A DNA stretch of 64,000 bases from Haliclystus octoradiatus. Lineage: Eukaryota; Cnidaria; Staurozoa; Stauromedusae; Haliclystidae. Shown one piece after another: positions 1 through 10,861 of the stretch. Location: NCBI GenBank assembly GCA_916610825.1, contig OU744453.1, forward strand, positions 2,052,724-2,116,723, written 5' to 3'. The position numbers were made by a program, and so were the translations under genes. Under the pieces are notes generated by a model that worked only from the letters and a program-made list of their open reading frames with translations, was not told the DNA's origin and ran no database searches. Positions within the stretch are counted from its first letter, which is position 1; every line of letters starts with the position of its first letter.

Positions 1-1965
1 CATCAGTAGAATACCTTGCTATAGTGCACAAAAGTTCGTATCTTAAAGAGTTTTATCATCGACTTCTTAATTTTCCTCATTAAACTTATCGGTACAATAG
101 CCGATATTCTTTACCAATAAACACGTATAATTTAATCCAAACAAACTCATCGTTAATAACTATAATTCGTGAGTAATACTTCATACAAAGGTGTATCCGT
201 ATCATACGTTGCTATAGTGCACAAAAGTTCGTATCTTTTACGGCTTTTTCATCGACTTATTCATTTTCCTCATTAAACTTATCGGTTGAAATCAGGATTT
301 TTTACTACTGAACACGTGTAATTTACCCCGATTTTGATCAAAACAAGTCATTTTGAAATAACTCAAATTTGAAGCTAATTCTTCACACAAATGTGTATCA
401 CTATCATACCTTGCTATAATGCACAAAAGTTTGTATATTAAAGGGTTTTTTCATCGACTTATTCATTTTCTCATTAAACTTATCGGTTGAAATCAGGATT
501 TTTTACTACTGAACACGTGTAATTTACCCCGATTTTGATCAAAACAAGTCATTTTGAAATAACTCAAATTTGTAGCTAAGTCTTCACACAAAGGTGTATC
601 ACTATCATACCTTGCTATAATGCACAAAAGTTTGTATATTAAAGGGTTTTTTCATCGACTTATTCATTTTCCTCATTAAACTTATCGGTTGAAATCAGGA
701 TTTTTTACTACTGAACACGTGTAATTTACCCCGATTTTGATCAAAACAAGTCATTTTGAAATAACTCAAATTTGTAGCTAATTCTTTACACAAAGGTGTA
801 TCACTATCATACCTTGCTATAATGCACAAAAGTTTGTATATTAAAGGGTTTTTTCATCGACTTATTCATTTTCCTCATTAAACTTATCGGTTCATTTCAG
901 GATTTTTTGATCAGTACTAAACTCATGTAGTTTAATCCACGCTAATTCATGGTTAATCGCTATAATTGCTAGCTAATACTTCACACAAATGTGTATCAGT
1001 ATAATACCTTGCTATAGTGCACAAACGTTCGCATCTTAGACGGCTTTTTCATCGAATTATTCATTTTCCTCATTAAACTTATCGGTTGAAATCAGGATTT
1101 TTTACTACTGAACACGTGTAATTTACCCCGATTTTGATTAAAACAAGTCATTTTGAAATAACTCAAATTTGTAGCTAATTCTTCACACAAAGGTGTATCA
1201 CTATCATACCTTGCTATAATGCACAAAAGTTTGTATATTAAAGGGTTTTTTCATCGACTTATTCATTTTCCTCATTAAACTTATCGGTTCAAATCAGGAT
1301 TTTTTACTACTGAACACGTGTAATTTACCCCGATTTTGATCAAAACAAGTCATTTTGAAATAACTCAAATTTGTAGCTAATTCTTCACACAAAGGTGTAT
1401 CACTATCATACCTTGCTATAATGCACAAAAGTTTGTATTTTAAAGGGTTTTTTCATCGACTTATTCATTTTCCTCATTAAACTTATCGGTTCATTTCAGG
1501 ATTTTTTACTACTGAACACGTGTAATTTACCCCGATTTTGATCAAAACAAGTCATTTTGAAATAACTCAAATTTGAAGCTAATTCTTCACACAAATGTGT
1601 ATCACTATCATACCTTGCTATAATGCACAAAAGTTTGTATATTAAAGGGTTTTTTCATCGACTTATTCATTTTCCTCATTAAACTTATCGGTTGAAATCA
1701 GGATTTTTTACTACTGAACACGTGTAATTTACCCCGATTTTGATCAAAACAAGTCATTTTGAAATAATTCCAATTTGTAGCTAATTCTTCACACAAAGTT
1801 GTATCAGTATCATACGTTGATATAGTGCACAAAATTTCGTATCTTAAAGGGCTTTTTCATCGACTTATTCATTTTCCTCATTAAACTTATCGGTTGCCTA
1901 TCACGATATTCTTCAAAATTAAACTTGTGTAATTTAATCAAAACAAACTATTGTGAAATGACTAC
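1..1965 (+). repeat. ~200-bp satellite array, forward orientation
   Basis: About ten tandem copies of a unit of roughly 193-203 bp. The marker TTGCTATARTGCACAAAAGT recurs near 16, 209, 412, 612, 815, 1010, 1210, 1412, 1616 and 1816. Each unit also carries TTCCTCATTAAACTTATCGG. Middle copies (about 400-1780) are nearly identical to one another; the outer copies diverge, as expected of homogenisation inside an array. The array runs off the left edge. No coding potential is visible. The same unit occurs inverted at about 8650-9510. Confidence 0.93.
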
Positions 1966-2116
1966 GGAAAATTATCAAGTCTTTATCAAGTGGTTGACCT
2001 AAGTGTGATTTCACTACTTTTCAGAATTCAAAAAAAAGCCGGTTTTTCACTTTCTCGACTTTAAATGGCTCTCACGCCACAGCCGGTGAAACAATTCACT
2101 GTTAATTTTAGTATGT

Positions 2117-2172
2117 CCATAGTTTATAGAGACAAACCCTGGTAATATAGGGTTTGTCTCTATAAACTATGG
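2117..2172. repeat. Perfect 24-bp hairpin
   Basis: Arms 2117-2140 and 2149-2172 are exact reverse complements separated by 8 bases. The arm begins CCATAGTTTATAGAGACAAA. It interrupts one copy of the second repeat family. Function unknown; it looks like a minimal palindromic insertion or the remnant of a foldback element. Confidence 0.85.
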
Positions 2173-2439
2173 TATGTCATACGCAGATACGTATCGAAGT
2201 GATTTAAAAAAATCTTCAAGTCTATATTTACTAGCTAGCAGCAATCTAGGTTGACCTGTGACTTCACCCATTTTTCAGAATTTGAAAAAAGCCGTTTGTT
2301 CTCTTTCGTGACTTTAATTGTCTCTCACACTATAACCGCCTATACAATTCACTATTAATATTAGTATGTCATACGCAGACATGTATGGAAGTGATTTTAA
2401 AAAACTGGATTAAAAAATGTCAAGTCTATACTTACTATA

Positions 2440-2639
2440 CAGTGTAACCCGCTTATGTGCAATTCGGATAAATGAAATTCCCGCTTATTTGCAAATTGGC
2501 TTTGAAACCTGTTAAAAACAATTTTCTGGTCTTTTCCTTGAGTCTTTTCCTTGGTAAACGATTTCGGATAACTGCAAATTCGGATAAATGCAATGAAAAC
2601 CTTTGGCAAATTTGACTTGCACTTAAGCGAGTTACGCTG
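2440..2639. mobile_element. pogo/Tigger-like MITE with TA target site
   Basis: The ends are imperfect inverted repeats: CAGTGTAACCCGCTTATGTG on the left and, reverse-complemented, CAGCGTAACTCGCTTAAGTG on the right, each flanked by TA. The insertion falls inside a copy of the second repeat family. Empty copies read ACTAGCAGC at the same point (about 2855), which locates the insertion. CAGT-type ends with TA duplication are typical of the pogo/Tigger branch of Tc1/mariner. There is no transposase, so it is non-autonomous. Confidence 0.7.
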
Positions 2640-2880
2640 TAGCAGCAATCTAGGTCAACCTAAGTGTGATTTCACCACTTTTCAGAATTTGAAAAAAAAG
2701 CTGGTTTTTCACTTTTTCGACTTTAAATGTCTCTCACACTATAACCGCCGATACAATTCCCTATTAATTCGCTGTTATAGTATATCATACGCAGGCATGT
2801 ATCGAAGTGATTTAAAAAAACTGGATAAAAAAATATCAAGTCTATATTTACTAGCAGCAATCTAGGTTGATATTGACATC

Positions 2881-3280
2881 AGGCATAACCTTGTAGATTT
2901 ATCAATAGGTAATCCAAGTTAATACTACCCTATAATACCCTGGTGGAACAATCTGACGGGTGATATTTACATCAAAAACTATTGCTCAATTCAAGGAGAA
3001 ACTACCATCATTGAATTTGTCATCATTTTGCAAAGTTATTATATAGATAAATTAATCAGTCGTATAGTATTACATCACATAGCTAATGTATAGATAAAAA
3101 AAAAAAAATAAAAAATAAAATTTACATTCATAGTTGTTAACCTGATACTATATGTCATATACGGTATTTATGCATATAACAAATTAATAAATGATAGGGT
3201 CATATTCATGTTTTAACTAGAAACCTTTAGATTTATGACAAAATATAATGATTATTTATGATTCAACAAAATGACAAAAT
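2881..3280. other. Unannotated AT-rich spacer
   Basis: No open reading frame, inverted repeat or known element is visible. It contains an A-rich run near 3095-3120. Confidence 0.5.
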
Positions 3281-3340
3281 ATATCATATCATATCATAAC
3301 ATATCATATCATATCATATCAAATCATATCATATCATATC
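3281..3340. repeat. (ATATC)n microsatellite
   Basis: About 12 pentamer units with occasional substitutions. A second (ATATC)n tract lies at 5909-5976. Each directly precedes the truncated 5' end of a LINE fragment. Confidence 0.9.
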
Positions 3341-3377
3341 TCTAAATCCCTCGGAATCCCAAAATATGTCGGAATCC

Positions 3378-3950
3378 CTATCTCATCAAGGACATAAATA
3401 TTTTAGAAAATGTTCAGCGCTCTTTCACAAGATATGTTTGTTTGAAAAATAATTCTTACAAGCCCTATGTAGATCATCTTACCTACCTCAACCTTGAGTC
3501 TCTAGAATTACACCGCCTTAAGTTTGATCTTCACATGGTCTTCAGAATTTTGAAAACTTGATTGACTTGGCTCCAGATTAATTTTTCACTATTAAATATT
3601 CCAAATATTCCTTGCGTGGACATTCACTGACGCTGTACCCAACCAAATCATTTAACTATGACTGTTGCAAACATTACTTTGCAAATAGAATAATCAAGCC
3701 ATGGAACTCTCTTCCTGAAGAAGTTATATCGTCTAATTCTTTACAAACATTCAAATTTAAACTTAATCACGTTAATTTATCACAGTTCTGTAACTTTTCC
3801 TTTGCCTGTTAATTATTTCTGATAACATAGTTTTCTTTATATATATATACTTTTTTTTAAAGGTCACATGTAAGTGAGGATACATTTAAAAATATCCTCC
3901 TTTGTTTATTTGCCTGTTAGCCATTGTGCTACAAAATAAATACATACATA
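3378..3950 (+). pseudogene. 5'-truncated LINE, 3' end of reverse transcriptase ORF
   Basis: The conceptual translation across frames matches the C-terminal end of CR1/Jockey-group ORF2 proteins: an ILENVQRSFTRYVCLKN-like stretch and then FANRIIKPWNSLP at 3612-3812. Frameshifts break it. The 3' UTR ends in a short (ATAC)n tail near 3935-3950. A second copy with nearly the same protein lies on the minus strand at 12706-13334 and ends in the same kind of tail. The element is dead: no RT catalytic domain remains. Confidence 0.8.
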
Positions 3951-4791
3951 CAAACATATCATACCCATTAGAAGCCTTTCAAAAAAAAGTAATGCGTAGT
4001 ATGCTAAATGCACCAAAGAATGTTACCCTGACTGCGATACGCGGTGACTTAGCATTATTACCATTAAATATCGATGTTAAAGTTAAAATAATTAAATACT
4101 GTATTCATTTGTTAAACTCTGATCAAAATTCACTAGTATATAAAGCTTTTGGAGAACAAGTCTTAGATAGTTCCCCCCTTACTTGGCTTGCAAATGTCAA
4201 AAATATTTTGAGAGAAGTTGGAGATGATTTTACACTCCTTTGCAATAAGGATTTATCAACCTTGACTTCTCAAAACTTATTTATAAAAGCAGTAGAGCAA
4301 GATTTGACGCATAAATTTATTCAATTATTTGAAAATAATCTCTCCGCTAATCAAAACTCTAATCAATTGAACTTTTACCGAAAAATTAAATCAAAGTTTC
4401 AAATCGAAAACTACCTACTTATACCTCATACAAAAGCTAGGATAACGTTAACTAAACTGAGAGTAAGTTCTCATAAATTAACTGTACAAACAGGACGCCA
4501 TATTGGTATCCCATACGAAGATCGCCTGTGTCCAGTTTGCAACAAAGATGATATTGATGACGAAATTCATCTTCTCTTTTTCTGTTCTTCAAACCATAAT
4601 AATAGGATATCCTTCTATAATGCAATAAATAGAATGTATAGTAGTTTTAGCTCGTCGACAACTGAAGAAAAGATTCACTTCTTATTCTCGGATCCACCTA
4701 CTATCGTGAACAATGTTCTTGGGGCATTTGTACTCAATTCTTATCGTGCAAGAGGCTTATAAAATATTTAAAAAAAAAAAAAAAAAAAATG
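3951..4791 (+). pseudogene. C-terminal fragment of a second LINE ORF2 with poly(A)
   Basis: An open frame from 3902 to 4762 begins inside the tail of the preceding LINE. From about 3960 it encodes the region downstream of the RT in some animal LINEs, including LTKLRVSSHKL, TGRHIGIPYEDRLCPVC and a nearby FFC that together resemble a zinc-binding C-terminal motif. An A-run follows at about 4770-4791. 5' truncation directly at the end of another LINE suggests insertion at its tail or tandem capture. The RT domain is absent, so this is a remnant. Confidence 0.65.
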
Positions 4792-4977
4792 ATATTAGAT
4801 TATACTATATTTTGGTTGTATTAAACAATGGTAGAATAATTAATAATTATCACATAATATACCAGATTTGTAATAATTGGTCAGTTATTTTATTAGGATT
4901 GTTAATAGTTACTATCATTGTAAAAAAATAATAATAAGAAATAAATAAATAAAATAAATATTGTATATACATATATG

Positions 4978-5811
4978 CAAGATATTATAATAGAACCAAG
5001 ATAGTCTAACTCAGATTTGTGTTTTTGAGAGTTTTAAACAGGCCATAATATTATCTTACCTTTGTGAAAATCAACCAAATAAATTGTATTTAACATCCTC
5101 AAGCATTGAATAATTCAAATTTAAAAACGACGTCTTTGTCCGACATCAATAACATCCTCAAAAGTCTATCTTTGTTGACCCAATATCGATCATTTCCAAA
5201 CATTTTGATCTGTTTTGCCACGGCAAAATCACTGAGAATTGGACTCAAAAGCTATTTTAAGATCATCTCGTTTCGATGCGAAAAAATTACCGGGGCTCAG
5301 ATTATCAAACAAACAAACTTACTTTCTTGTGAAAAGTAAAACATTTATTAAACATTGCTCATATTCAATATGTTTGAAATGTCGCGCGTGGAAAAAAATC
5401 AAACAGAACCGGGTTTCATGATTTCATCTGAATCGCGCGAAAAAATGTTTTACTTTTCACAAGAAAGTAAGTTTGTTTGTTTGATAATCTGAGCCCCGGT
5501 AATTTTTTCGCATCGAAACGAGATGATCTTAAAATAGCTTTTGAGGCCAATTCTCAGTGATTTTGCCGTGGCAAAACAGATCAAAATGTTTGGAAATGAT
5601 CGATATTGGGTCAACAAAGATAGACTTTGGAAGATGTTATTGATGTCGGACAAAGACGTCGTTTTTAAATTTGAATTATTCAATGCTTGAGGATGTTAAA
5701 TACAATTTATTTGGTTGATTTACACAAAGGTAGGATAATATTATGGTCTGTTTAAAACTCTTTAAAACCCAAATCTGAGTTAGACTATCTTGGTTCTATT
5801 ATAATATCTTG
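4978..5811. mobile_element. 834-bp foldback DNA element with 7-bp TSD
   Basis: Left arm 4978-5346 and right arm 5443-5811 are inverted repeats of about 369 bp with few differences, around a ~96-bp centre. The ends read CAAGATATTATAATAGAACC. The element is flanked by ATATATG at 4971-4977 and 5812-5818. The arms encode near-identical open frames of 77 codons at 5106-5339 (plus) and 5450-5683 (minus), which is a consequence of the symmetry and not evidence for a gene. It is non-autonomous; the superfamily is not assigned. Confidence 0.85.
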
Positions 5812-5908
5812 ATATATGTTATATAAATCGAACATAATTATGTAATTATCACACATCCTGTAAAATTGGGTATATTGATATTAAAGTGACAACAACAACA
5901 ACAACAAC

Positions 5909-5976
5909 ATATCATATCATATCATATCATATCATATCATATCATATCATATCATATCATATATCATATCATATCA
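5909..5976. repeat. (ATATC)n microsatellite after (CAA)n
   Basis: A short CAA run (5889-5908) is followed by about 13 TATCA units. It abuts the 5' truncation of the LINE at 5990. Confidence 0.9.
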
Positions 5977-5989
5977 TGTCATAATATAT

Positions 5990-7494
5990 CCTTAAAACCG
6001 CTCTAGTCATTCCACTTTATAAAAAGGGACTATCATCAAAGAAACAGAACTATCGTCCAATATCTCTAACATGTATTGCCTGTAAATTAATGGAAAAAGG
6101 TCTACACGATGAATTACTTTGCTTTCTTCTCAGTAATAATCTTATCACCGACAAGCAATGTGGTTTTTTTCGCCGAAGATCTACATGTACTCAGTTGTTA
6201 TTAACAATCAATGAATGGTGTGACGTGATGAACATACGAGCGCAAGTAGATGCAGTTTATATAGATTTCAAAAAAGCATTTGACACTGTCACTCATTCAA
6301 AATTACTTTCAAAACTCAAAGCATACGTTTTGAGCTTTTGAATTGGTTAGAAAGCTATTTAAATGGTCGTTCGCAACAAGCAGTTATTGGAAATTCTTTA
6401 TCGTCATCAATAAATGTTACTAGCGGGGTACCGCAGGGTTCTGTTTTGGGACCTTTATTGTTTCTAATTTATGTAAATGACATTGATTCTTGTTTAAAGC
6501 AGAATTGTGAAGTTGAACTTTTCGCTGCTGATGCTAAATTTTCAGTTGGTCGTTACACTAACTCAGACGATAATGCACTCCAATACACGCTTGACGCTTT
6601 TTGTGATTGGGCAAATGCCTGGCAACTTCAAATCGCCATAGAAAAATGCGATGCTATCTCTTTTGGAAATAAGAACTTATCCATATGCAAATATTATCTG
6701 AATAGTGAAGAAGTTGTTAGAATAGATAAAGTTAGAGATCTTGGTGTTATTATATGTTCTGATTTAAAGTCATCAAGTCACTATGCTAAAATCGCTGGTA
6801 AAGCTCATTCAGCATCTTACCTTATATTTATATATTCAACTGTTTCTCTTCTAAAGACCATAGATGTCTAATAAAAGCCTATACAACGTATGTACGTCCT
6901 ATATTGGAGTCTAACTCACCAGTATCATGCCAGTATGGAGTCCTTATTTATTAAAAGATGTTAAATGCATAGAAAAAGTTCAACAGAGATTTACAAAACG
7001 CGTATGCCGAAAATGTTCAAATTCTGATAATTCTGATTATTGTACTCGACTTAAGATGCTAGGTTTGGCTTTCTTTGGAAGTTCGGCGAATTTACGCCGA
7101 TCTATGTATGGTTTACAAAGTTGTTAATGGAATGGTTGATTTATAAAAAGAAATGTTTCTTGCCTCTCACAAAACCAAAACTAGAGGACATTCTCAGAAA
7201 TTATATCAAAGGCATTTACCTGTTGATAACACTGTAGCTAATATATTTGCAAACCGCGTAATACCAATATGGAACTCATTACCAGAATCATTAGTTACTG
7301 CCCCTTTTGTTACGTTTAAAAAAACTTTAGACCGAATAAATGTTTCAAATTTTTGTAGAGTTAGCTTTTAATTATTATCATGTTGTATTTCAAATTTAGG
7401 CTCCAATGTAAGTGTAAGCCACATGTAACTTACCAGTGTTTGCCAGTCAAACTTTTATTTCATTTGACAAATAAAAATCAATCAATCAATCAAT
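5990..7494 (+). pseudogene. Decayed CR1/Jockey-group LINE with RT domain
   Basis: A degenerate ORF2 is spread over frames at 6000-6341, 6338-6871, 6927-7127 and 7153-7371. RT motifs are visible in order: NYRPISLTCIACKLMEK, YIDFKKAFDTV, SGVPQGSVLGPLLFLIYVND. The catalytic box, normally YADD or FADD, reads AADA here, so polymerase activity is lost in addition to the frameshifts. The C-terminal FANRVIPIWNSLP motif is present. The 3' end is a (CAAT)n tail at 7472-7494, characteristic of CR1/L2-type elements. It is truncated at the 5' end, directly after the (ATATC)n tract. Confidence 0.9.
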
Positions 7495-8362
7495 ATCATG
7501 AGGGGTAATTTAGGTGTTTTTCTTAATGCTGGTTTTCTCACTTTCTCCAACTTGTAGGTCTCTCAAATCAGAACGAGGCGTGCGGATGACTCCATACTAC
7601 TATATATGCTCTTAGTATAGATGTTCATCGTATTTAGAAAGCTTTCATGAAAATATATTATGCTTCTATTCAGATACAGTCATTTAAAGTCCATATGGGG
7701 GTATATCTTATTTTAGTGTGATGCTGGTTTTTCATTTTTTTCTTTTCATTGGGTATTAGATCTTTTATATCAGAACGAGGCATGCATATCATTAAATAAC
7801 AATTGACAACGTCTAGTTTTTTGCATTTCTTTCTATAATGCTCTGCATATCCGCATCTAGCACTCTATTGATGTTTTGCCACCAATAAAGTTACCAATTG
7901 TTGGTTCGTTTGTGTCCTTCAAAAAAGAATCTGCCTTTGGCAAAAATGTGCCTTACATATGAAATTATATAAGATGAACAATATTTTTTTCAGATATAGA
8001 TGAAGGTGCATATTGGTTAATATGCAAGAAGATTTTAATTCGCGATAGTTCCATACGTCACAAAACTAGGTTAAAAATTATTCAAAAAAATAAAATGTTC
8101 ACATACTTGTAGTTCTCTCAAATGACAACAAGAAATGCAGGTGACTTGATAAAGCTATTATGTGTAGTTCTTAGATGTGTATCAAGACAAGTTAAAAATT
8201 TCATGAAAATATATCTTGCTTTTATATAGATACTTCCATTCAAGCTGTAGGTAGCATTTTAGGGTTCCTCACATTGCAGGTTGTCCCTTTCTCCAACTTG
8301 TAGTAGGTCTATCCAATCAGTCTTGTGAAAAAAAGCTTTTAGCTTATTCAAGTTCTGAATAA

Positions 8363-8399
<37 letters not shown>

Positions 8400-8650
8400 C
8401 GATAAATGGATATATTATTATATATAGTTCTTAGATGTGTAGTCGAGACAATGGAAAAGATTTTTGAGAATACATCATGTATTTATCATTAGATACAGCC
8501 AATGGAGTTGATCTAGGTTGTATCTTAGGGTTTTCAAAATGCCGGTCTTCCATTTTCTCCAAAATTTATACGTCTCTGAAATTAGAATGAGGCATTACCG
8601 ATGAATACATATCTGTAAATGTAGTTTTTAGACTGTATCGGATTGAAGTA
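7495..8650 (+). repeat. Degenerate copies of the second repeat family
   Basis: Variants of CTTTCTCCAACTTGTAGGTC followed by TCAGAACGAGGC recur near 7540, 7745, 8100, 8285 and 8545, about 200-350 bp apart. They are weakly similar to the unit at 1980-2880. A (GAT)n microsatellite lies at 8363-8400. No gene is seen. Confidence 0.6.
8363..8400. repeat. (GAT)n microsatellite
   Basis: Twelve uninterrupted ATG/GAT units. Confidence 0.95.
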
Positions 8651-9510
8651 GAAAAGTGAAGTAATAACTAGCAATTATAGTTATTTACCATAATCATTCC
8701 ATAAATTAAATGCTTCGATTAAACTACAGGTGATAAATAGTGACTTAGAATATCGCGATAGGGAATTAACCGATAAGTTTAATCAGGAAAATGGATAAGT
8801 TGATGAAAAATCCCTTTAAGAAACGGAAGTATTAGCTACCAATTATAGCTATTTCTAAATTACTTGTTTTGATTAAAATCGGATTGAAATACAAGTGTTC
8901 AGTAGTAAAAAAATCCTGATAGCCTAAGTTTAATGAGGAAAATTAATAAGTTGATGATAAAGCCGGTCAAGACACGGACATTTGTGCACTATAGCAAGGT
9001 ATTCTATTGATACACTTATTTGTGAAGTATTAGCTATCAATTATAATCATTAACCATGAATTTGTTTGGATGAAATTATACGTATTTAATAGTAAAGAAT
9101 ATCGGCTTTTGTAGCGATAAGTTTAATGAGGAAAATTAATAAGTCGATGATAAAACCTGTAAAGATACTAACTTTTGTGCACTAGAGCAAGGTATTATAC
9201 TGATGCACCTCTATATGAATTATTACTTACGAGTTATAGTTGTTAGCGATGAATTTGTTGGATTGAATTATACGTGTTTATTAGTAAAGAATATCGGCTT
9301 TTATACAAATAAGTTTAATGAGGAAAATTGAGAAGTCGATGATAAAACCCGTAAAGATACGAACTTTTGTGCATTTTAGAAAGGTATTATACTGATGCAC
9401 CTTTATATGAAGTATTACTTACGAATTATAGTTATTAACCAGTGAATTTGTTTGGATTAAATTATACGTGTTAATAGTAAAGAATATCGGCTTGTTTCCC
9501 GATGAGGTTA
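8650..9510 (-). repeat. ~192-bp satellite array, inverted orientation
   Basis: These are reverse-complement copies of the satellite at 1-1965. The inverted marker (TTGTGCACTATAGCAAGGTA-like) occurs near 8980, 9175 and 9365, together with GATAAGTTTAATGAGGAAAA. The copies are more diverged than those at the left edge. Confidence 0.88.
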
Positions 9511-9813
9511 ATGGGGAAAATGTTTCCCGATGAGTTTACCCAAAGCAATGGTAGATGATAACAGAGTAAAACGACGTGGCGCATTTATTGGAGTCATTTT
9601 TCAATTGTTTATTTAGACATTTCCCGCTTTTCTACATAAACTCTTCGAGAAAATTTTAAAAATCGCACGTTTTATTTATTGTTCTCGCGCGGGAAAATTT
9701 TAAGTTTAACGTAGAAAAATTTACAAAATGGCGGTTATCGTGGAAATTTAACGTAGAAAATCGCACAAATAAAATTTTCTACATAAAACTTTTCTTCATT
9801 AAAACATGTAATC
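9511..9813. other. Spacer, nothing recognised
   Basis: No ORF or element is visible. There is some local symmetry around the TTTCCCG and GCGGGAAAATTT segments. Confidence 0.4.
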
Positions 9814-9954
9814 AGTTTAACTATCTGATCGTGAGGGACTGCAGGGGCTCTGGAGCGAAAATTTAATGGCTGGGGAGGCAGGGAAATAGGGACACATTTT
9901 CACAGACCTTTTGTAACATTATGCATTAGCAGATATTGGCCCGTAATTATTTGT
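9814..9954 (+). repeat. 141-bp segment, inverted copy at 14741-14881
   Basis: The segment reads AGTTTAACTATCTGATCGTG at its left end and is the exact reverse complement of 14741-14881 as far as I can read. The flanking 166-bp segment (9975-10140) is instead a direct copy of 14888-15053, so the two copies of the locus differ by a local inversion. Confidence 0.9.
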
Positions 9955-9974
9955 CTATTCCATTTGTCTAGTAA

Positions 9975-10140
9975 CTATTCCATGAATGAGTAATTGCCTA
10001 CATTGCTGTATGCTATGTTTTAAATATACCATGAAATTGAGAGCTGCTGGATTCTGGGATGCGGACAATAGATATATATAATCAAATAGCATCTATTCAA
10101 AATCACAATAAATTGTCTCACAACAAACCTGTCATTAGGG
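9975..10140 (+). repeat. 166-bp exact direct duplicate of 14888-15053
   Basis: Both copies start CTATTCCATGAATGAGTAAT and end CTGTCATTAGGG. Copy one runs straight into the assembly gap, while copy two continues into unique sequence. This is either a real recent duplication or an assembly artefact around the ATT microsatellites. Confidence 0.92.
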
Positions 10141-10340
10141 NNNNNNNNNNNNNNNNNNNNNNNNNNNNNNNNNNNNNNNNNNNNNNNNNNNNNNNNNNNN
10201 NNNNNNNNNNNNNNNNNNNNNNNNNNNNNNNNNNNNNNNNNNNNNNNNNNNNNNNNNNNNNNNNNNNNNNNNNNNNNNNNNNNNNNNNNNNNNNNNNNNN
10301 NNNNNNNNNNNNNNNNNNNNNNNNNNNNNNNNNNNNNNNN
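10141..10340. other. Assembly gap (200 N)
   Basis: A run of exactly 200 undetermined bases. A frame read through it is not a gene. Confidence 1.
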
Positions 10341-10444
10341 AATAATTATAATAATAATTATAATAATAATAATAATTATAATAATTATAATTATAATAAT
10401 AATTATAATTATAATAATAATATTTATTAATTATAATAATTTTA

Positions 10445-10475
<31 letters not shown>

Positions 10476-10486
10476 TTATTATTATT
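10341..10486. repeat. AAT/ATT microsatellite after the gap
   Basis: (AAT)n with interspersed TATAAT units passes into (ATT)n near 10447, giving a palindromic low-complexity tract. Confidence 0.9.
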
Positions 10487-10861
10487 GATACATGACTGCT
10501 ATTTCATATTCCTTTCTCGTGATATGTTGGCATCGAAGTCGGAAAATATGACACGATGTGCATATAATATGCTGACTGAGGTTAGGAAATAAAAGCGTAC
10601 TGAAGAGGTGACGAAATTATCAGCAACAATTGATCAAATTTACACTATACATTATTTATTATTCTATCTAAAAATATACACCATTTGTTGTTTACAAAGC
10701 TCAACATTACCAAATTGAATGTACAATTTAAATTCATGATTATAGTTTATATATTGTATTAGTAATATAATTTAAATCAAATTTTATTTTACTGCATATT
10801 TACAAAATACATCTCAAACATTTTAGTCACTTCTTCTATATCTAATTGATGCTTTCTTCGT

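Larger units (their letters stand above)
1980..2880 (+). repeat. Second repeat family, three copies
   Basis: A different unit recurs near 2018, 2275 and 2677. It contains TTTTCAGAATT, then a GCCGGTTTTTCAC-like stretch, then CTCTCAC and CGCCGATACAATTC, and ends with AGCAGCAATCTAGGTTGA. The spacing is uneven (about 255 and 400 bp) because the last interval carries a MITE at 2440-2639. Weaker relatives of the same unit continue at 7500-8650 beyond the LINE and foldback insertions, so one ancestral array was probably split by transposons. Confidence 0.75.

Noticed and set aside
5106..5683. Near-identical 77-codon frames on opposite strands
   Set aside because: Explained by the two arms of the foldback element; no protein family recognised.
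6500..6560. Active reverse transcriptase in the LINE at 5990
   Set aside because: The catalytic box reads AADA and the ORF is frameshifted several times.
10059..10430. Open frame across the N gap
   Set aside because: It crosses undetermined bases and ends in low-complexity Asn/Tyr codons.
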